Source: Corynebacterium mendelii (GTDB lineage Bacteria > Actinomycetota > Actinomycetes > Mycobacteriales > Mycobacteriaceae). Taken from it: a stretch of 64,000 nucleotides of DNA. This document shows positions 55,722-64,000 of this stretch, in pieces. Position numbers and translations under genes: made by a program. Location of the stretch: NCBI RefSeq assembly GCF_017307055.1, contig NZ_JAFLEQ010000016.1:67446-131445 (forward strand), given 5' to 3'. The stretch's first letter is position 1. Every line of letters begins with the position of its first letter. A model generated the notes under the pieces. That model was not told the DNA's origin. It saw nothing but the letters and a program-made list of their open reading frames with translations, and made no database searches.

Positions 55722-55768
55722 CCAGCCGACTTTTCCCACCCGAGCTGTGACAGGAGACATGTTCGATT

Positions 55769-56182
55769 ATGGCAGGCAAAAAACGCCCCGGAACCGAAAC
55801 CTTCATTGTCCCGGATATTGACCCGCTGGGCGATAAAGCCCTGTTTCTGCAGATCAGGGATTCCATAGTGCACCAGGTGGCGGCGGGTAATCTCGCCCCC
55901 GGTTCCCGGCTGCCGTCGGTGCGGATGCTCGCCGATGATCTGCGGATCAATCCGGCGACGGTGAAAAAGGCCTACAACATGCTGGTCGACGACGGGGTGG
56001 CTGTCACCCGGGACCGCAGCGGCACCCGGATCGCGGTGACAGCCACCGCCAAAGACACCGCGGAAAAAGATTTGGCCCGGGCCGTCACCGAAGCCGTGGC
56101 GTTTGCCCGCGCCCGGGGGCTGACCACCGCAAAAATCACCTCCGTGGTGAAAAAACAGCTCGACGCCATCGCCGCCGGATAG
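55769..56182 (+). CDS. GntR-family regulator, YtrA-like
   Basis: A 137-residue protein: winged helix-turn-helix (LFLQIRDSIVHQVAAGNLAPGSRLPSVRMLADDLRINPATVKKAYNML, residues ~25-75) and a short C-terminal helical part of about 45 residues, the compact layout of the YtrA subfamily. YtrA-type regulators usually control adjacent ABC transporters, but none is here. CAGGAG lies about 13 nt before ATG 55769. It may be co-transcribed with the AcuI-like gene. Confidence 0.85.
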   Translation: MAGKKRPGTETFIVPDIDPLGDKALFLQIRDSIVHQVAAGNLAPGSRLPSVRMLADDLRINPATVKKAYNMLVDDGVAVTRDRSGTRIAVTATAKDTAEKDLARAVTEAVAFARARGLTTAKITSVVKKQLDAIAAG

Positions 56183-56237
56183 CCGCGGAAACAAGAAAAA
56201 GACAAGAAAAACCAGGCGTCTTTGTCCCTTAACCTGC

Positions 56238-57422
56238 TCAGCGCTTGTCGTCCAGCTGCCGCATCCAGGTGTCAATGCCTGCCCTGGCGGTGGCCCCGGC
56301 CCCGGTGAGATAGTCGATGACCGGTTGATTGCCGTCGGCGACAGTGGCCCACAGTCCGGTCACTGTCGGCCACCAGTCGGCAACAGCAAGAACAAGACCC
56401 GCTGAGACCGCTGCACCAAAACCAGAGCCGCGGTGGGCCGGATCGACAATCAGACTGGTCAATTCCGCCGCCTGTGCTGTATCTGTGGCTTTGTGCGCCA
56501 CTGCGGCGGCCACCGGGCTGCCGGTGGAATCGACAATGACGGCAGTGGCAATTCCGATACCGGACTGTGCGGCCCGCCGGTCCGATTCAGCCAACCGGGA
56601 AGGAGTGCACGGCCCCGGAGTGCTGGGAAGCCCACCGTGCGGGGCATCGGCGGCGAAATGGTCGAAGAGACGGCACAATCCCTCAGTCACAGCCGTGTCG
56701 GACTGGTCCAGGGCATTGGCGAAACTGACCAACCGGTAGCCCGCCGGGAGCGCGGGAAGACTGCGGGCCGCCCTGCGGGCCGACTCCAGCGGCACCAGCC
56801 ACACCTTCTCCGACAAAGCCCGGGTGTATCCGCGCCGGGACAACCGTTCCCCGAGCCAGCGGTCACCCGGCGCCGGGGAAAGGGGAAGATACTCCGAACA
56901 GATGGCGGTGGTGCGCCCATTGACTTCCGCCAACCGTTCACCGGCAGCCACCAGGGCATCGGCGACAGCGGCAGTGGATCCGTCCACCGGACCCGGATCA
57001 CCGGGAAGCGGCAGATGATCGACATCAAGTTCCGGTGACAGGGTGGCCACACCGGTGTCATCGATGGCGGGAAAACACACCAGCACCCAGCCGTGGGTCC
57101 TGCCCCGGGGCACAACAGTGGCATCCCCGTGATCGGCTGCATCGGCGATCGGCCACCCCGTTGACGGGCACCGGCTGATCTGCGGATCACCGGGCGCATC
57201 CGTATCCGGGGTATCGGTCACACAGGCCAGCACAGCTTCTGATTCAGGACCCGGCACAAGCTGGTGGATGGTGGCCCGGCCGGTGGTGGAAGCCTGCATG
57301 CTGCCGGTGATCTGCTGGGACGCCAGATTGGACATGAACACATAGTCGGCCAGCGCCTCAGACGGCTGGTCCGACGGTAACGGCCGGGCAAAAAGCCACG
57401 GGTAAAAACGACACGATTCCAT
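56238..57422 (-). CDS. GNAT-family acetyltransferase with long N-terminal region
   Basis: A 394-residue protein. The last ~120 residues contain a GNAT core (TAVIVDSTGSPVAAAVAHKA, AAELTSLIVDPAHRGSGFGAAVSAGLVLAV with the CoA loop R-x-x-G-x-G/A, and a C-terminal LTGAGATARAGI). The first ~250 residues show no familiar domain, apart from DYVFMSNLASQQITGSMQAS near the start, and could be a second degenerate GNAT fold. I chose ATG 57422; GTG 57434 or 57437 just upstream would fit a leaderless start after TATCGAT. Substrate unknown. Confidence 0.7.
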   Translation of the reverse strand: MESCRFYPWLFARPLPSDQPSEALADYVFMSNLASQQITGSMQASTTGRATIHQLVPGPESEAVLACVTDTPDTDAPGDPQISRCPSTGWPIADAADHGDATVVPRGRTHGWVLVCFPAIDDTGVATLSPELDVDHLPLPGDPGPVDGSTAAVADALVAAGERLAEVNGRTTAICSEYLPLSPAPGDRWLGERLSRRGYTRALSEKVWLVPLESARRAARSLPALPAGYRLVSFANALDQSDTAVTEGLCRLFDHFAADAPHGGLPSTPGPCTPSRLAESDRRAAQSGIGIATAVIVDSTGSPVAAAVAHKATDTAQAAELTSLIVDPAHRGSGFGAAVSAGLVLAVADWWPTVTGLWATVADGNQPVIDYLTGAGATARAGIDTWMRQLDDKR

Positions 57423-57632
57423 CCGGGAGACCACCACACCAATCGATAGGGGTTGAACGAGATACCTTGAAAAACGACCGGACAGACAACCCGTTGCGGC
57501 CGCCGGGAACACCCGTCGGGCTGACAACCAGAGCGTCGTCCGTTAACTACCTGCCGTGCAAAGCCCCCACTATAGGGCACAGCCGGGTGGATGAGGGGAT
57601 GTGCTTTCCGGACACCCCGGGGTACCGGACCC

Positions 57633-57655
57633 GTCTGCCACCCGAGGTGGCAGAC
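57633..57655. repeat. 10-bp perfect hairpin upstream of gapX
   Basis: GTCTGCCACC, 3-nt loop, GGTGGCAGAC. It sits 13 bp left of the larger dyad and follows a CCCCGGGG-centred palindrome at about 57609-57629. Confidence 0.7.
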
Positions 57656-57668
57656 CAGTGGAGATAAC

Positions 57669-57724
57669 CCTCATTAAGGGGTGGCTACCTGTGGGGAAGG
57701 CTACATAAAACCCCCTTAATGAGG
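57669..57724. repeat. 13-bp perfect inverted repeat with 30-nt spacer upstream of gapX
   Basis: CCTCATTAAGGGG (57669-57681) and CCCCTTAATGAGG (57712-57724). The spacer contains GGCTAC twice. Too widely spaced for an ordinary terminator; looks like paired operator half-sites or a structured RNA. Confidence 0.75.
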
Positions 57725-57857
57725 ACGGTGAAAAAGATCGCATTAAAACCCTCAAAAAGCCGTCTGGGCAGCAAGAATGCCGGGATGTGATAGGGGGTTG
57801 GCCGTGAGGGGGGACGGGGGTGGAAACCATTCACATGTACAGGCGGCGTTGACCGGC

Positions 57858-57863
57858 TAGCGT
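57858..57863 (+). promoter_or_regulatory. Possible -10 element of gapX (TAGCGT)
   Basis: TAGCGT about 75 bp before GTG 57937; the leader carries AAGGAGA. Confidence 0.4.
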
Positions 57864-57936
57864 TAGTGAAGGGCGTAAATACTTCCATGTCCCCACCGTT
57901 GACCACCCATGCCCGCCACAAGGAGATTTCACACAA

Positions 57937-59385
57937 GTGACGACACTGACCAACCCGTCCGGAAACTTCAACGACAAGCTGGATCTCGCGGAGAAAATGC
58001 TCCCGCTGCTCGGGCGGCTGCACCGTGAAAAAAATGTCGTGACATCGATTTTCGGTCACCTGCTCGACAATGTCACCGCCATCGACATCATCAAATCCCA
58101 CCGGTTTGCCCGCCGGCTGCTCGACGAGCCGCTGCCGCTGTCGGAAACCTACCCCATCCTGGAGTGTCTGGTGGACATGGACATCTCCACCGTGTCCATC
58201 GACATCGCCCGACTGGCCCAGGACTTCCGGGACTATGACGGTGAACTCAAAGACTTCCTCAACGAACAGCTGGCCGATGTCATCGGCGCGGACGCCGACA
58301 CCACCTCCACCGATGTGGTGCTCTACGGATTCGGCCGGATCGGCCGGCTGCTGGCCCGTATTCTCATCGCCCGGGAAGGCCGCGGACTGGGAACCAAACT
58401 GCGGGCTGTGGTGGTCCGCAAAAAAGGCGACGACGACATCATCAAACGGGCCTCCCTGCTGCGCCGTGACTCGGTCCACGGCCAGTTCAACGGCACCATC
58501 ACCATCGACCACGACAATGACATCATCTGGGCCAACGGCACCCCGATCCAGATGATCTACTCCAATGATCCGGCCACAATCGACTACACCGAATACGGCA
58601 TCGACAATGCCATCGTCGTCGACAACACCGGCCGTTGGCGTGATGAGGAAGGCCTGTCCCAGCACCTGAAGTCCAAGGGTGTGGCCCGGGTGGTGCTCAC
58701 CGCCCCCGGCAAGGGCGATCTGCTCAATGTGGTCTACGGCATCAACCACAAAGACATCACCGACGACACCACAATCATCACCGCCGCCAGCTGCACCACC
58801 AACGCGATCACCCCGGTGCTCAAAGCCATGGATGACCGCTACGGGGTGAGTTACGGGCATGTGGAAACAGTCCACTCCTTCACCAACGACCAAAACCTCA
58901 TCGACAATTTCCACTCCGGTGACCGGCGGGGCCGGGCCGCCACACTGAACATGGTGCTCACCGAAACAGGTGCCGCCAAAGCGGTGTCGAAGGCGTTGCC
59001 CGAATTCGAAGGGAAACTGACCGGCAACGCCATCCGTGTGCCCACCCCCGATGTGTCGATGGCGGTTTTGAACCTCACCCTCGACAAGCCCGCTGAAGCC
59101 GAGGAAATCAACACCTATCTGCGCAATGTGTCCCTGCGCAGTGTGCTGCGCCAACAGGTCGGCTACATCCGCTCACCTGAGGCCGTGTCAACGGACTTTG
59201 TCGGCTCCACCCACGCCGGTGTGGTTGACGGCATGGGCACGATCACCCAGGGCAACCATGCGGTGGTCTATGTCTGGTACGACAACGAGTTCGGCTACTC
59301 CAACCAGGTGATCCGCATTGTGGAAGAAGTGGCCGGCTCCCGGCCCCGCGTCCGCCCCCACCGCCTGGAACTCGGTGAAGTTTAA
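57937..59385 (+). CDS. gapX: Glyceraldehyde-3-phosphate dehydrogenase, GapX/GapB type
   Basis: A 482-residue GAPDH with an N-terminal extension of about 125 residues, characteristic of the second corynebacterial GAPDH (GapX/GapB), which works in the gluconeogenic direction with NADP(H). The Rossmann motif is VVLYGFGRIGRLLARIL; the catalytic Cys is C286 in TAASCTTNAITPVL; substrate motifs include RRGRAATLNMVLTETGAAKAV and WYDNEFGYSNQVIR. GTG 57937 has AAGGAGA 11 nt upstream. Cofactor preference is inferred from the family. Confidence 0.93.
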   Translation: MTTLTNPSGNFNDKLDLAEKMLPLLGRLHREKNVVTSIFGHLLDNVTAIDIIKSHRFARRLLDEPLPLSETYPILECLVDMDISTVSIDIARLAQDFRDYDGELKDFLNEQLADVIGADADTTSTDVVLYGFGRIGRLLARILIAREGRGLGTKLRAVVVRKKGDDDIIKRASLLRRDSVHGQFNGTITIDHDNDIIWANGTPIQMIYSNDPATIDYTEYGIDNAIVVDNTGRWRDEEGLSQHLKSKGVARVVLTAPGKGDLLNVVYGINHKDITDDTTIITAASCTTNAITPVLKAMDDRYGVSYGHVETVHSFTNDQNLIDNFHSGDRRGRAATLNMVLTETGAAKAVSKALPEFEGKLTGNAIRVPTPDVSMAVLNLTLDKPAEAEEINTYLRNVSLRSVLRQQVGYIRSPEAVSTDFVGSTHAGVVDGMGTITQGNHAVVYVWYDNEFGYSNQVIRIVEEVAGSRPRVRPHRLELGEV

Positions 59386-59599
59386 AAAGGGCAAAAAGGT
59401 CGTGACATCCAAATAACGGCCACTACGGAACAACCGAATACCAAAACAATCGACACCACCCGGTGCGCCAGAGGCAGACGATCACTGTCCGGCACGCCGG
59501 GTGTCTGTTATGGGGGGAGCTGAAAGCCCTGTGACCGGCATCGACCAGGAGGAACGCGAAAGCCCCTTTAATGTTCGACATCAATCTCTGAGGTATACG

Positions 59600-59605
59600 C
59601 ATAAT
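59600..59605 (+). promoter_or_regulatory. Possible -10 element of the Type ISP gene (CATAAT)
   Basis: CATAAT, one base from TAnnnT, ends 7 nt before ATG 59613, in an AT-rich stretch. Confidence 0.4.
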
Positions 59606-59612
59606 GGTATGT

Positions 59613-62600
59613 ATGCCGACATTTCAGGATGCCCTTGCCGCTCTTCGTGACAATCAGCCGGAAGCCAAATACGGTCTTGCCTTTGAAAGACTGATGGTCA
59701 ACTATTTTCAGGCCGATCCGGTTTTGGCTGCCACCTACGACGAAGTGTGCCGGTGGGGGGATTGGCGCTACAACGGCGGGAAAACCGATACCGGCATCGA
59801 CATGGTGGCCCGCCGGATCGAAGACGGCCGCTGGGTTGCCATCCAGTGCAAGTTCTACAAAGAAACCGCCTTCCTGGACAAAGGGCACCTGGATTCCTTT
59901 TTCGAGGCTTCCGGAAGGAAAATAACCACCGAAAACGGCAAGGAAACCTTCGCCCAGCGGCTGATTATTTCCACCACCGACCGGTGGTCGACCAATGCTG
60001 AGGCGATGTTGGAAGACCAGTCGATTCCGGTCTCACGTATTGGCATGGCCAGTATTGCGGAATCCCCGGTCGACTGGGATGTGGTCTTCCCCGGCTCCGA
60101 GATGAAGATCAATCTCTCCCGCAGGGAAACCTTCCAGCCGCGGCCCCACCAGGCTGAAGCCATCGACAAGGTGCTGGAAGGATTTACAACCCACAACCGC
60201 GGCAAACTGATCATGGCCTGCGGTACAGGCAAAACCTTCACCTCCCTCCGCCTGGCGGAAAGGGTGGCTGAAGAAAGAGACGGAAAAGCCAACATCCTGT
60301 TTCTGGTGCCGTCGATCTCTTTGCTGTCGCAAACCCTGAAAGAATGGGTCGCCCAGTCGGAAGTCGAGCTGCGCCCGTTCGCCGTGTGCTCTGATGCGAA
60401 AGTCTCCCGGAAAGCAGAAGACATCGCCCCCTACGAGCTGCAGGTACCGGTGTCCACCACGGGTGCCGATATCGCCGAGCGTTACAGCCACGGCAAGCGT
60501 GCCAAGGGCCTGAATGTGGTGTTTTCCACCTACCAGTCACTTGATGCTGTCCACGACGCCCAGGGCAAAGGGCTAGACGAGTTTGATCTTGTGATCTGCG
60601 ATGAAGCGCACCGCACCACCGGTATTACCGCCCAGGGTGATGAGCCTTCCACCTTCACCAGAATCCACGACAAAAACTACATCGCAGCCGCCAAACGGCT
60701 GTACATGACAGCCACGCCGCGGTTATTCGATGACAACCTCAAAGACAAGGCGGAAGAAGTCTCCGCCGAGGTCGCGTCGATGGATGATGAAGCCATCTAC
60801 GGGCCGGAGTTCTACCGCATCGGCTTCGGGCAGGCTGTGGAGAAAGGACTGCTCACCGACTACAAGGTCGTTGTCATGACAGTCGATGAGGACGTCGCAG
60901 CCGAAGCGATGGCCCGGCAGGATGTCTTCCAGGGCTCCAATGCACTGAACCTGACCACGGCTGCGGCGATGATCGGTACCTGGAATGCACTGGCCAAACG
61001 CTCCGGGAAGCTGGCGGAATCGGCGGAAGGTTTTTCCACGGATGACTACTCGATGCGGCGTGCGGTGGCTTTCGCCAAAGACATCAAAACTTCCAAAGAG
61101 ATTGCCCGTGCTTTCCCGACACTGATCGGCAACTACCGGGAATCACTCGTTGACGCCTCGGCCCTCAATGATGTCAGCCTGCACCACATCGATCTTGACA
61201 TCGAAGCCGAACATGTCGACGGTTCCATGAATGCAATGGAACGCGAATCAAAGCTGTCGTGGTTGAAGGCCTCCGTGTCCGACAACGAAACAAGGATCCT
61301 CACCAACGCCCGTTGTTTGAGTGAAGGTGTGGATGTGCCGGCGCTGGACGCCGTTGTGTTCTTCAATGCCCGCAACTCGATGGTCGATGTGGTTCAGTCT
61401 GTGGGCCGGGTCATGAGGAAAGCCGCGGATAAAAACCTCGGCTACATCATTTTGCCGGTGGCTGTTTCTCCGGATGTTTCCCCGGAAGTGGCCCTCAACG
61501 ACAACCGCCGGTTCAAAGTCGTGTGGCAAATCCTCAACGCTCTGCGCGCCCACGACGACCGGTTCAACGCCAAGGTCAACTCGATCCAGCTGGATAAAGA
61601 CCAGGCCCCTGAATTGCCCCTGGAAATCGATAGGGTCGTAAAACCCAATGTGATCGAAGGTGACACACCGGGCGATGGGGAAGGGGACGCGGAAGCTTTC
61701 GGCGACTCGAAATCGGTGACCCAACTGGCGCTGTTCTCTCTTGAACAGTGGCAGGAAGCCATGAACGTCAAGCTGGTGAAAAAGGTCGGTTCCCGCGAAT
61801 ACTGGGACAACTGGGCCGAAGATGTGGCCGGCATTGCACAGGCACAGATCACCCGCATCAATGCTCTTCTGGACAATGCCAGCCCGAAAACGAAAAAAGA
61901 GTTTGACCGTTTCGTTGAGGGATTGCGCGGCAACCTCAACGATTCAATCACTGAGGAAGATGCAGTCAGCCTGCTCTCCCAGCATCTGATCACAGCCCCT
62001 GTGTTTGATGCGCTGTTCAAAGAGCACAGCTTCGCCGAGCATAACCCGGTGTCGAAAGTCATGCAGCGCATGGTTGACGTCCTGGCCGACAGCAAACTGG
62101 AATCTGAAACCGCCAGCCTGGACAAGTTCTACGAATCGGTGCGGGTCCGTGCCTCTGAGGTCACCAGTGCTTCCGGCAAACAGCAGGTCGTCAAGGAACT
62201 CTACGAACAGTTTTTCCGGAAGGCCTTCAAAAAACAGTCTGAGGCTCTCGGTATCGTCTACACCCCGGTCGAGATCGTCGACTTTATTCTGCGTGCCGCC
62301 GATGACCTGTCGAAGGAACACTTCGGCAAGGGCCTGACAGATGACGATGTGCACGTCTTGGATCCGTTCACCGGAACCGGAACTTTCATTGTCCGCCTGC
62401 TGCAGAGTGGTCTTATTGAACCGGAAGATTTGGCGCGCAAGTACGCCAACGAAATCCATGCCACAGAGATCATGCTGCTGGCCTACTATGTCGCAGCCGT
62501 CAACATCGAGTCCACCTTCAATGCCCTGCAGCTTGAGCGCGCTCTTCGTGAAGGTAAACCCGAACCCGATTACGTGCCCTTTGACGGCATTGCCTTGGGC

Positions 62601-64000
62601 GATACCTTCCAGACCTATGAAGACGGCGACGCCCTTGATTTCGAGGTATTCAAGGAAAACAACAAGGCTCTGGAGCGCCAGAAGTCTGCGCCCATCCACA
62701 TCATTGTCGGAAACCCGCCCTACTCTGCAGGACAAAAGACCGGCAACGACAACAACCAGAATCTGAAATACCCGTCGCTTGACCGGCGCATTACAGAGAC
62801 CTATGCAGCTCGGTCCTCTGCAACAAACAAAAATAGGCTTTACGATTCTTATCTTCGCGCTTACCGTTGGGCCACCGACCGCATTGGTGACCAAGGGATC
62901 GTGGCGTTTGTCTCCAACGGTGGATGGATTGATAGTAACTCTGCTGACGGTGTGCGCATTTCGTTAGAAAAAGATTTTTCCGAAATCTATGTCTTTAATT
63001 TAATGGGAAATATGCGCAATCCGGATTGGAAACGTGAAGGGGGGCAAATCTTCGGTTCTGGTTCACAGACGACTATCACTTTATTTTTGGGAGTGAAGGA
63101 ATCTGGGGTTTCGGGGTGTCGAATTCACTACCGAAGTGTTGGGGATTTTCTTTCTCGAGAAGAGAAACTAGAGATAGTTAAAAACTCTGAGTTATTGAGT
63201 CTTGAGTGGCGGGATATTGTCCCCAACAAAGAGGGTGATTGGCTTGATTGCCGATCGGAAGAGTTTGATAAGTGGCCAGTTTTGGCCGATAGGACGGGTG
63301 TAAAAAGGCAATATTTCAGAATTCAGTCAGGTGGTCTAAAAACTAATCGCGATGCGTGGTGCTACAACTTAAAAATTGATAATCTGAGGCGGTCAATCGA
63401 ACTCCTAATTAGCACCTTTGATCAGGCTAAAAGAGAATTTAACTCGGTGCGCACGTATGATTGTGCCAAAAAAGTTTCAGTTGTGGAGGCGGAGCAGTTT
63501 ATAAGCTCTCGACCGGACTTGAGAGATTCGACTCTCATTGCGTGGACGTTGGAGCTGCAGAATAAGCTTGCTGTGTTACAGGATATTTCCTATGATTCCT
63601 CTTCGGAGTTCTATAGCCTCTATCGGCCGTTCTTTAAAAGTCATTGTTACTTCAATAAGGATCTGAATACTGGTACATATCGTCTTCCCGCTCTCTTTCC
63701 GACAAAGCACCATGACAATGTTGGGATTTACGTCTTAGGTCTTGGTGCTAAGAAGCCCTTCTCGGTGTTCGGAACTTCCCTTATCCCAGATTTGAATCTC
63801 TATGGATCTGAAGGGGGAAAGTTTTTCGCCCGTTGGTCTTGGGAACCAATTTCGCCTACCGAGGGAGAGCTTGATCTATTCTCTGGTGCTGAGAATTCGG
63901 ATGCGTCAGTGGGAGAAGCTGGAGAGATCATTGACGGATACCGTCGAGTCGACAACATCACCGATGAGATTCGTGCTGAATACAAGAAGAAGCTCGGTCC
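59613..64000 (+). CDS. Type ISP restriction-modification enzyme, C-terminus beyond the window
   Basis: About 1,462 codons are visible without a stop. Order of parts: Mrr-like nuclease (D63 in TDTGIDMVARR, Q78-x-K80 in AIQCKFY); SF2 helicase (Walker A MACGTGKT at 201-208, DEAH 330-333, SAT-like TATPR, QSVGRVMR); a helical coupler; N6-adenine methyltransferase (motif I DPFTGTGTF at 917, NPPY at 1034-1037); then the target-recognition region. This is the LlaGI/LlaBIII layout, ~1,570-1,580 residues, so perhaps 110 are missing. Such single-chain enzymes methylate one strand and cleave after head-on translocation. GC falls from ~54% before NPPY to ~45% after it. ATG 59604 is an alternative start. 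I checked the GGGGGG tract at 59755-59760; the frame is intact. Confidence 0.9.
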   Translation, partial: MPTFQDALAALRDNQPEAKYGLAFERLMVNYFQADPVLAATYDEVCRWGDWRYNGGKTDTGIDMVARRIEDGRWVAIQCKFYKETAFLDKGHLDSFFEASGRKITTENGKETFAQRLIISTTDRWSTNAEAMLEDQSIPVSRIGMASIAESPVDWDVVFPGSEMKINLSRRETFQPRPHQAEAIDKVLEGFTTHNRGKLIMACGTGKTFTSLRLAERVAEERDGKANILFLVPSISLLSQTLKEWVAQSEVELRPFAVCSDAKVSRKAEDIAPYELQVPVSTTGADIAERYSHGKRAKGLNVVFSTYQSLDAVHDAQGKGLDEFDLVICDEAHRTTGITAQGDEPSTFTRIHDKNYIAAAKRLYMTATPRLFDDNLKDKAEEVSAEVASMDDEAIYGPEFYRIGFGQAVEKGLLTDYKVVVMTVDEDVAAEAMARQDVFQGSNALNLTTAAAMIGTWNALAKRSGKLAESAEGFSTDDYSMRRAVAFAKDIKTSKEIARAFPTLIGNYRESLVDASALNDVSLHHIDLDIEAEHVDGSMNAMERESKLSWLKASVSDNETRILTNARCLSEGVDVPALDAVVFFNARNSMVDVVQSVGRVMRKAADKNLGYIILPVAVSPDVSPEVALNDNRRFKVVWQILNALRAHDDRFNAKVNSIQLDKDQAPELPLEIDRVVKPNVIEGDTPGDGEGDAEAFGDSKSVTQLALFSLEQWQEAMNVKLVKKVGSREYWDNWAEDVAGIAQAQITRINALLDNASPKTKKEFDRFVEGLRGNLNDSITEEDAVSLLSQHLITAPVFDALFKEHSFAEHNPVSKVMQRMVDVLADSKLESETASLDKFYESVRVRASEVTSASGKQQVVKELYEQFFRKAFKKQSEALGIVYTPVEIVDFILRAADDLSKEHFGKGLTDDDVHVLDPFTGTGTFIVRLLQSGLIEPEDLARKYANEIHATEIMLLAYYVAAVNIESTFNALQLERALREGKPEPDYVPFDGIALGDTFQTYEDGDALDFEVFKENNKALERQKSAPIHIIVGNPPYSAGQKTGNDNNQNLKYPSLDRRITETYAARSSATNKNRLYDSYLRAYRWATDRIGDQGIVAFVSNGGWIDSNSADGVRISLEKDFSEIYVFNLMGNMRNPDWKREGGQIFGSGSQTTITLFLGVKESGVSGCRIHYRSVGDFLSREEKLEIVKNSELLSLEWRDIVPNKEGDWLDCRSEEFDKWPVLADRTGVKRQYFRIQSGGLKTNRDAWCYNLKIDNLRRSIELLISTFDQAKREFNSVRTYDCAKKVSVVEAEQFISSRPDLRDSTLIAWTLELQNKLAVLQDISYDSSSEFYSLYRPFFKSHCYFNKDLNTGTYRLPALFPTKHHDNVGIYVLGLGAKKPFSVFGTSLIPDLNLYGSEGGKFFARWSWEPISPTEGELDLFSGAENSDASVGEAGEIIDGYRRVDNITDEIRAEYKKKLG

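Larger units (their letters stand above)
57423..57936. other. Divergent intergenic region upstream of gapX
   Basis: About 510 bp containing three dyads between 57609 and 57724 (two listed separately), an AT-rich stretch around 57715-57760, and the gapX promoter and leader. No gene. Confidence 0.6.

Noticed and set aside
59747-60001. Possible frameshift of the Type ISP gene at the G tract near 59755
   Set aside because: Re-reading the bases shows six G residues, which keeps TGG GGG GAT in frame with the nuclease motif downstream. The 84-codon frame here is only a shadow.

Overview
The window is chromosomal DNA from a high-GC actinobacterium, almost certainly a Corynebacterium (Mycobacteriales). 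The evidence is a recognisable AmtR nitrogen repressor, BetP osmosensing transporter, Rpf2 resuscitation factor, GapX-type glyceraldehyde-3-phosphate dehydrogenase, the Glp/GlpR divisome pair and MprAB-HtrA. Their order follows the corynebacterial core genome as I remember it. Many start codons lack a Shine-Dalgarno sequence and sit 6-9 nt downstream of a TAnnnT -10 hexamer, as expected for leaderless mRNAs.

Layout. 0-6 kb: perM, purN, purH (end of purine synthesis) and a CitE-like lyase. 5.8-8.6 kb, minus strand: a lipoprotein, amtR and a DUF294-like protein. 8.6-10.7 kb: gene-poor, with a probable decayed reading frame. 10.7-13.3 kb: two divergent groups of ribosomal protein genes (rpmB-rpmG-rpsN-rpsR leftward; rpmE2-rpmF rightward), all lacking zinc-binding cysteines. 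13.9-19.7 kb: mprA-mprB, two related small secreted proteins, and htrA. 20-22.7 kb: mog, a small conserved protein, a SAF-domain membrane protein and fthC. 22.7-27.7 kb: galU, glp, rimJ, glpR. 27.9 kb: tRNA-Ala(CGC). 28-33 kb: an acetyltransferase, galE, a DoxX/zf-HC2 membrane pair and an alpha-amylase family enzyme, closed by a perfect 56-bp palindrome. 33-40 kb: pmt diverging from rsmI, then betP and metG. 40-49.6 kb: a TetR regulator, tatD, a Pro-Ala-rich envelope protein, rpf2, ksgA, ispE and an ABC-F ATPase. 50-59.4 kb: a small membrane protein, a CAP-domain exported protein, ppk2, a 3-hydroxyisobutyryl-CoA hydrolase-like enzyme, an AcuI-like reductase, a GntR regulator, a GNAT protein and gapX. 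59.6-64 kb: a Type ISP restriction-modification gene that runs off the end.

How it fits together. Most of the window is housekeeping: purine and isoprenoid synthesis, rRNA methylation, ribosomal proteins and envelope quality control. The envelope theme recurs in PerM, MprAB-HtrA, Glp/GlpR, Pmt, Rpf2 and the CAP protein. The parts that are not ordinary core genome are the paired secreted paralogues beside mprAB, the DUF294-like protein without its catalytic acids beside amtR, the gene-poor 8.6-10.7 kb stretch, the Pro-Ala protein before rpf2, the inverted repeats upstream of gapX, and the Type ISP gene, whose base composition drops just after its methyltransferase NPPY motif. I did not find phage, insertion sequences or CRISPR arrays. 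Functional assignments come from motif and family recognition by eye, not from searches.
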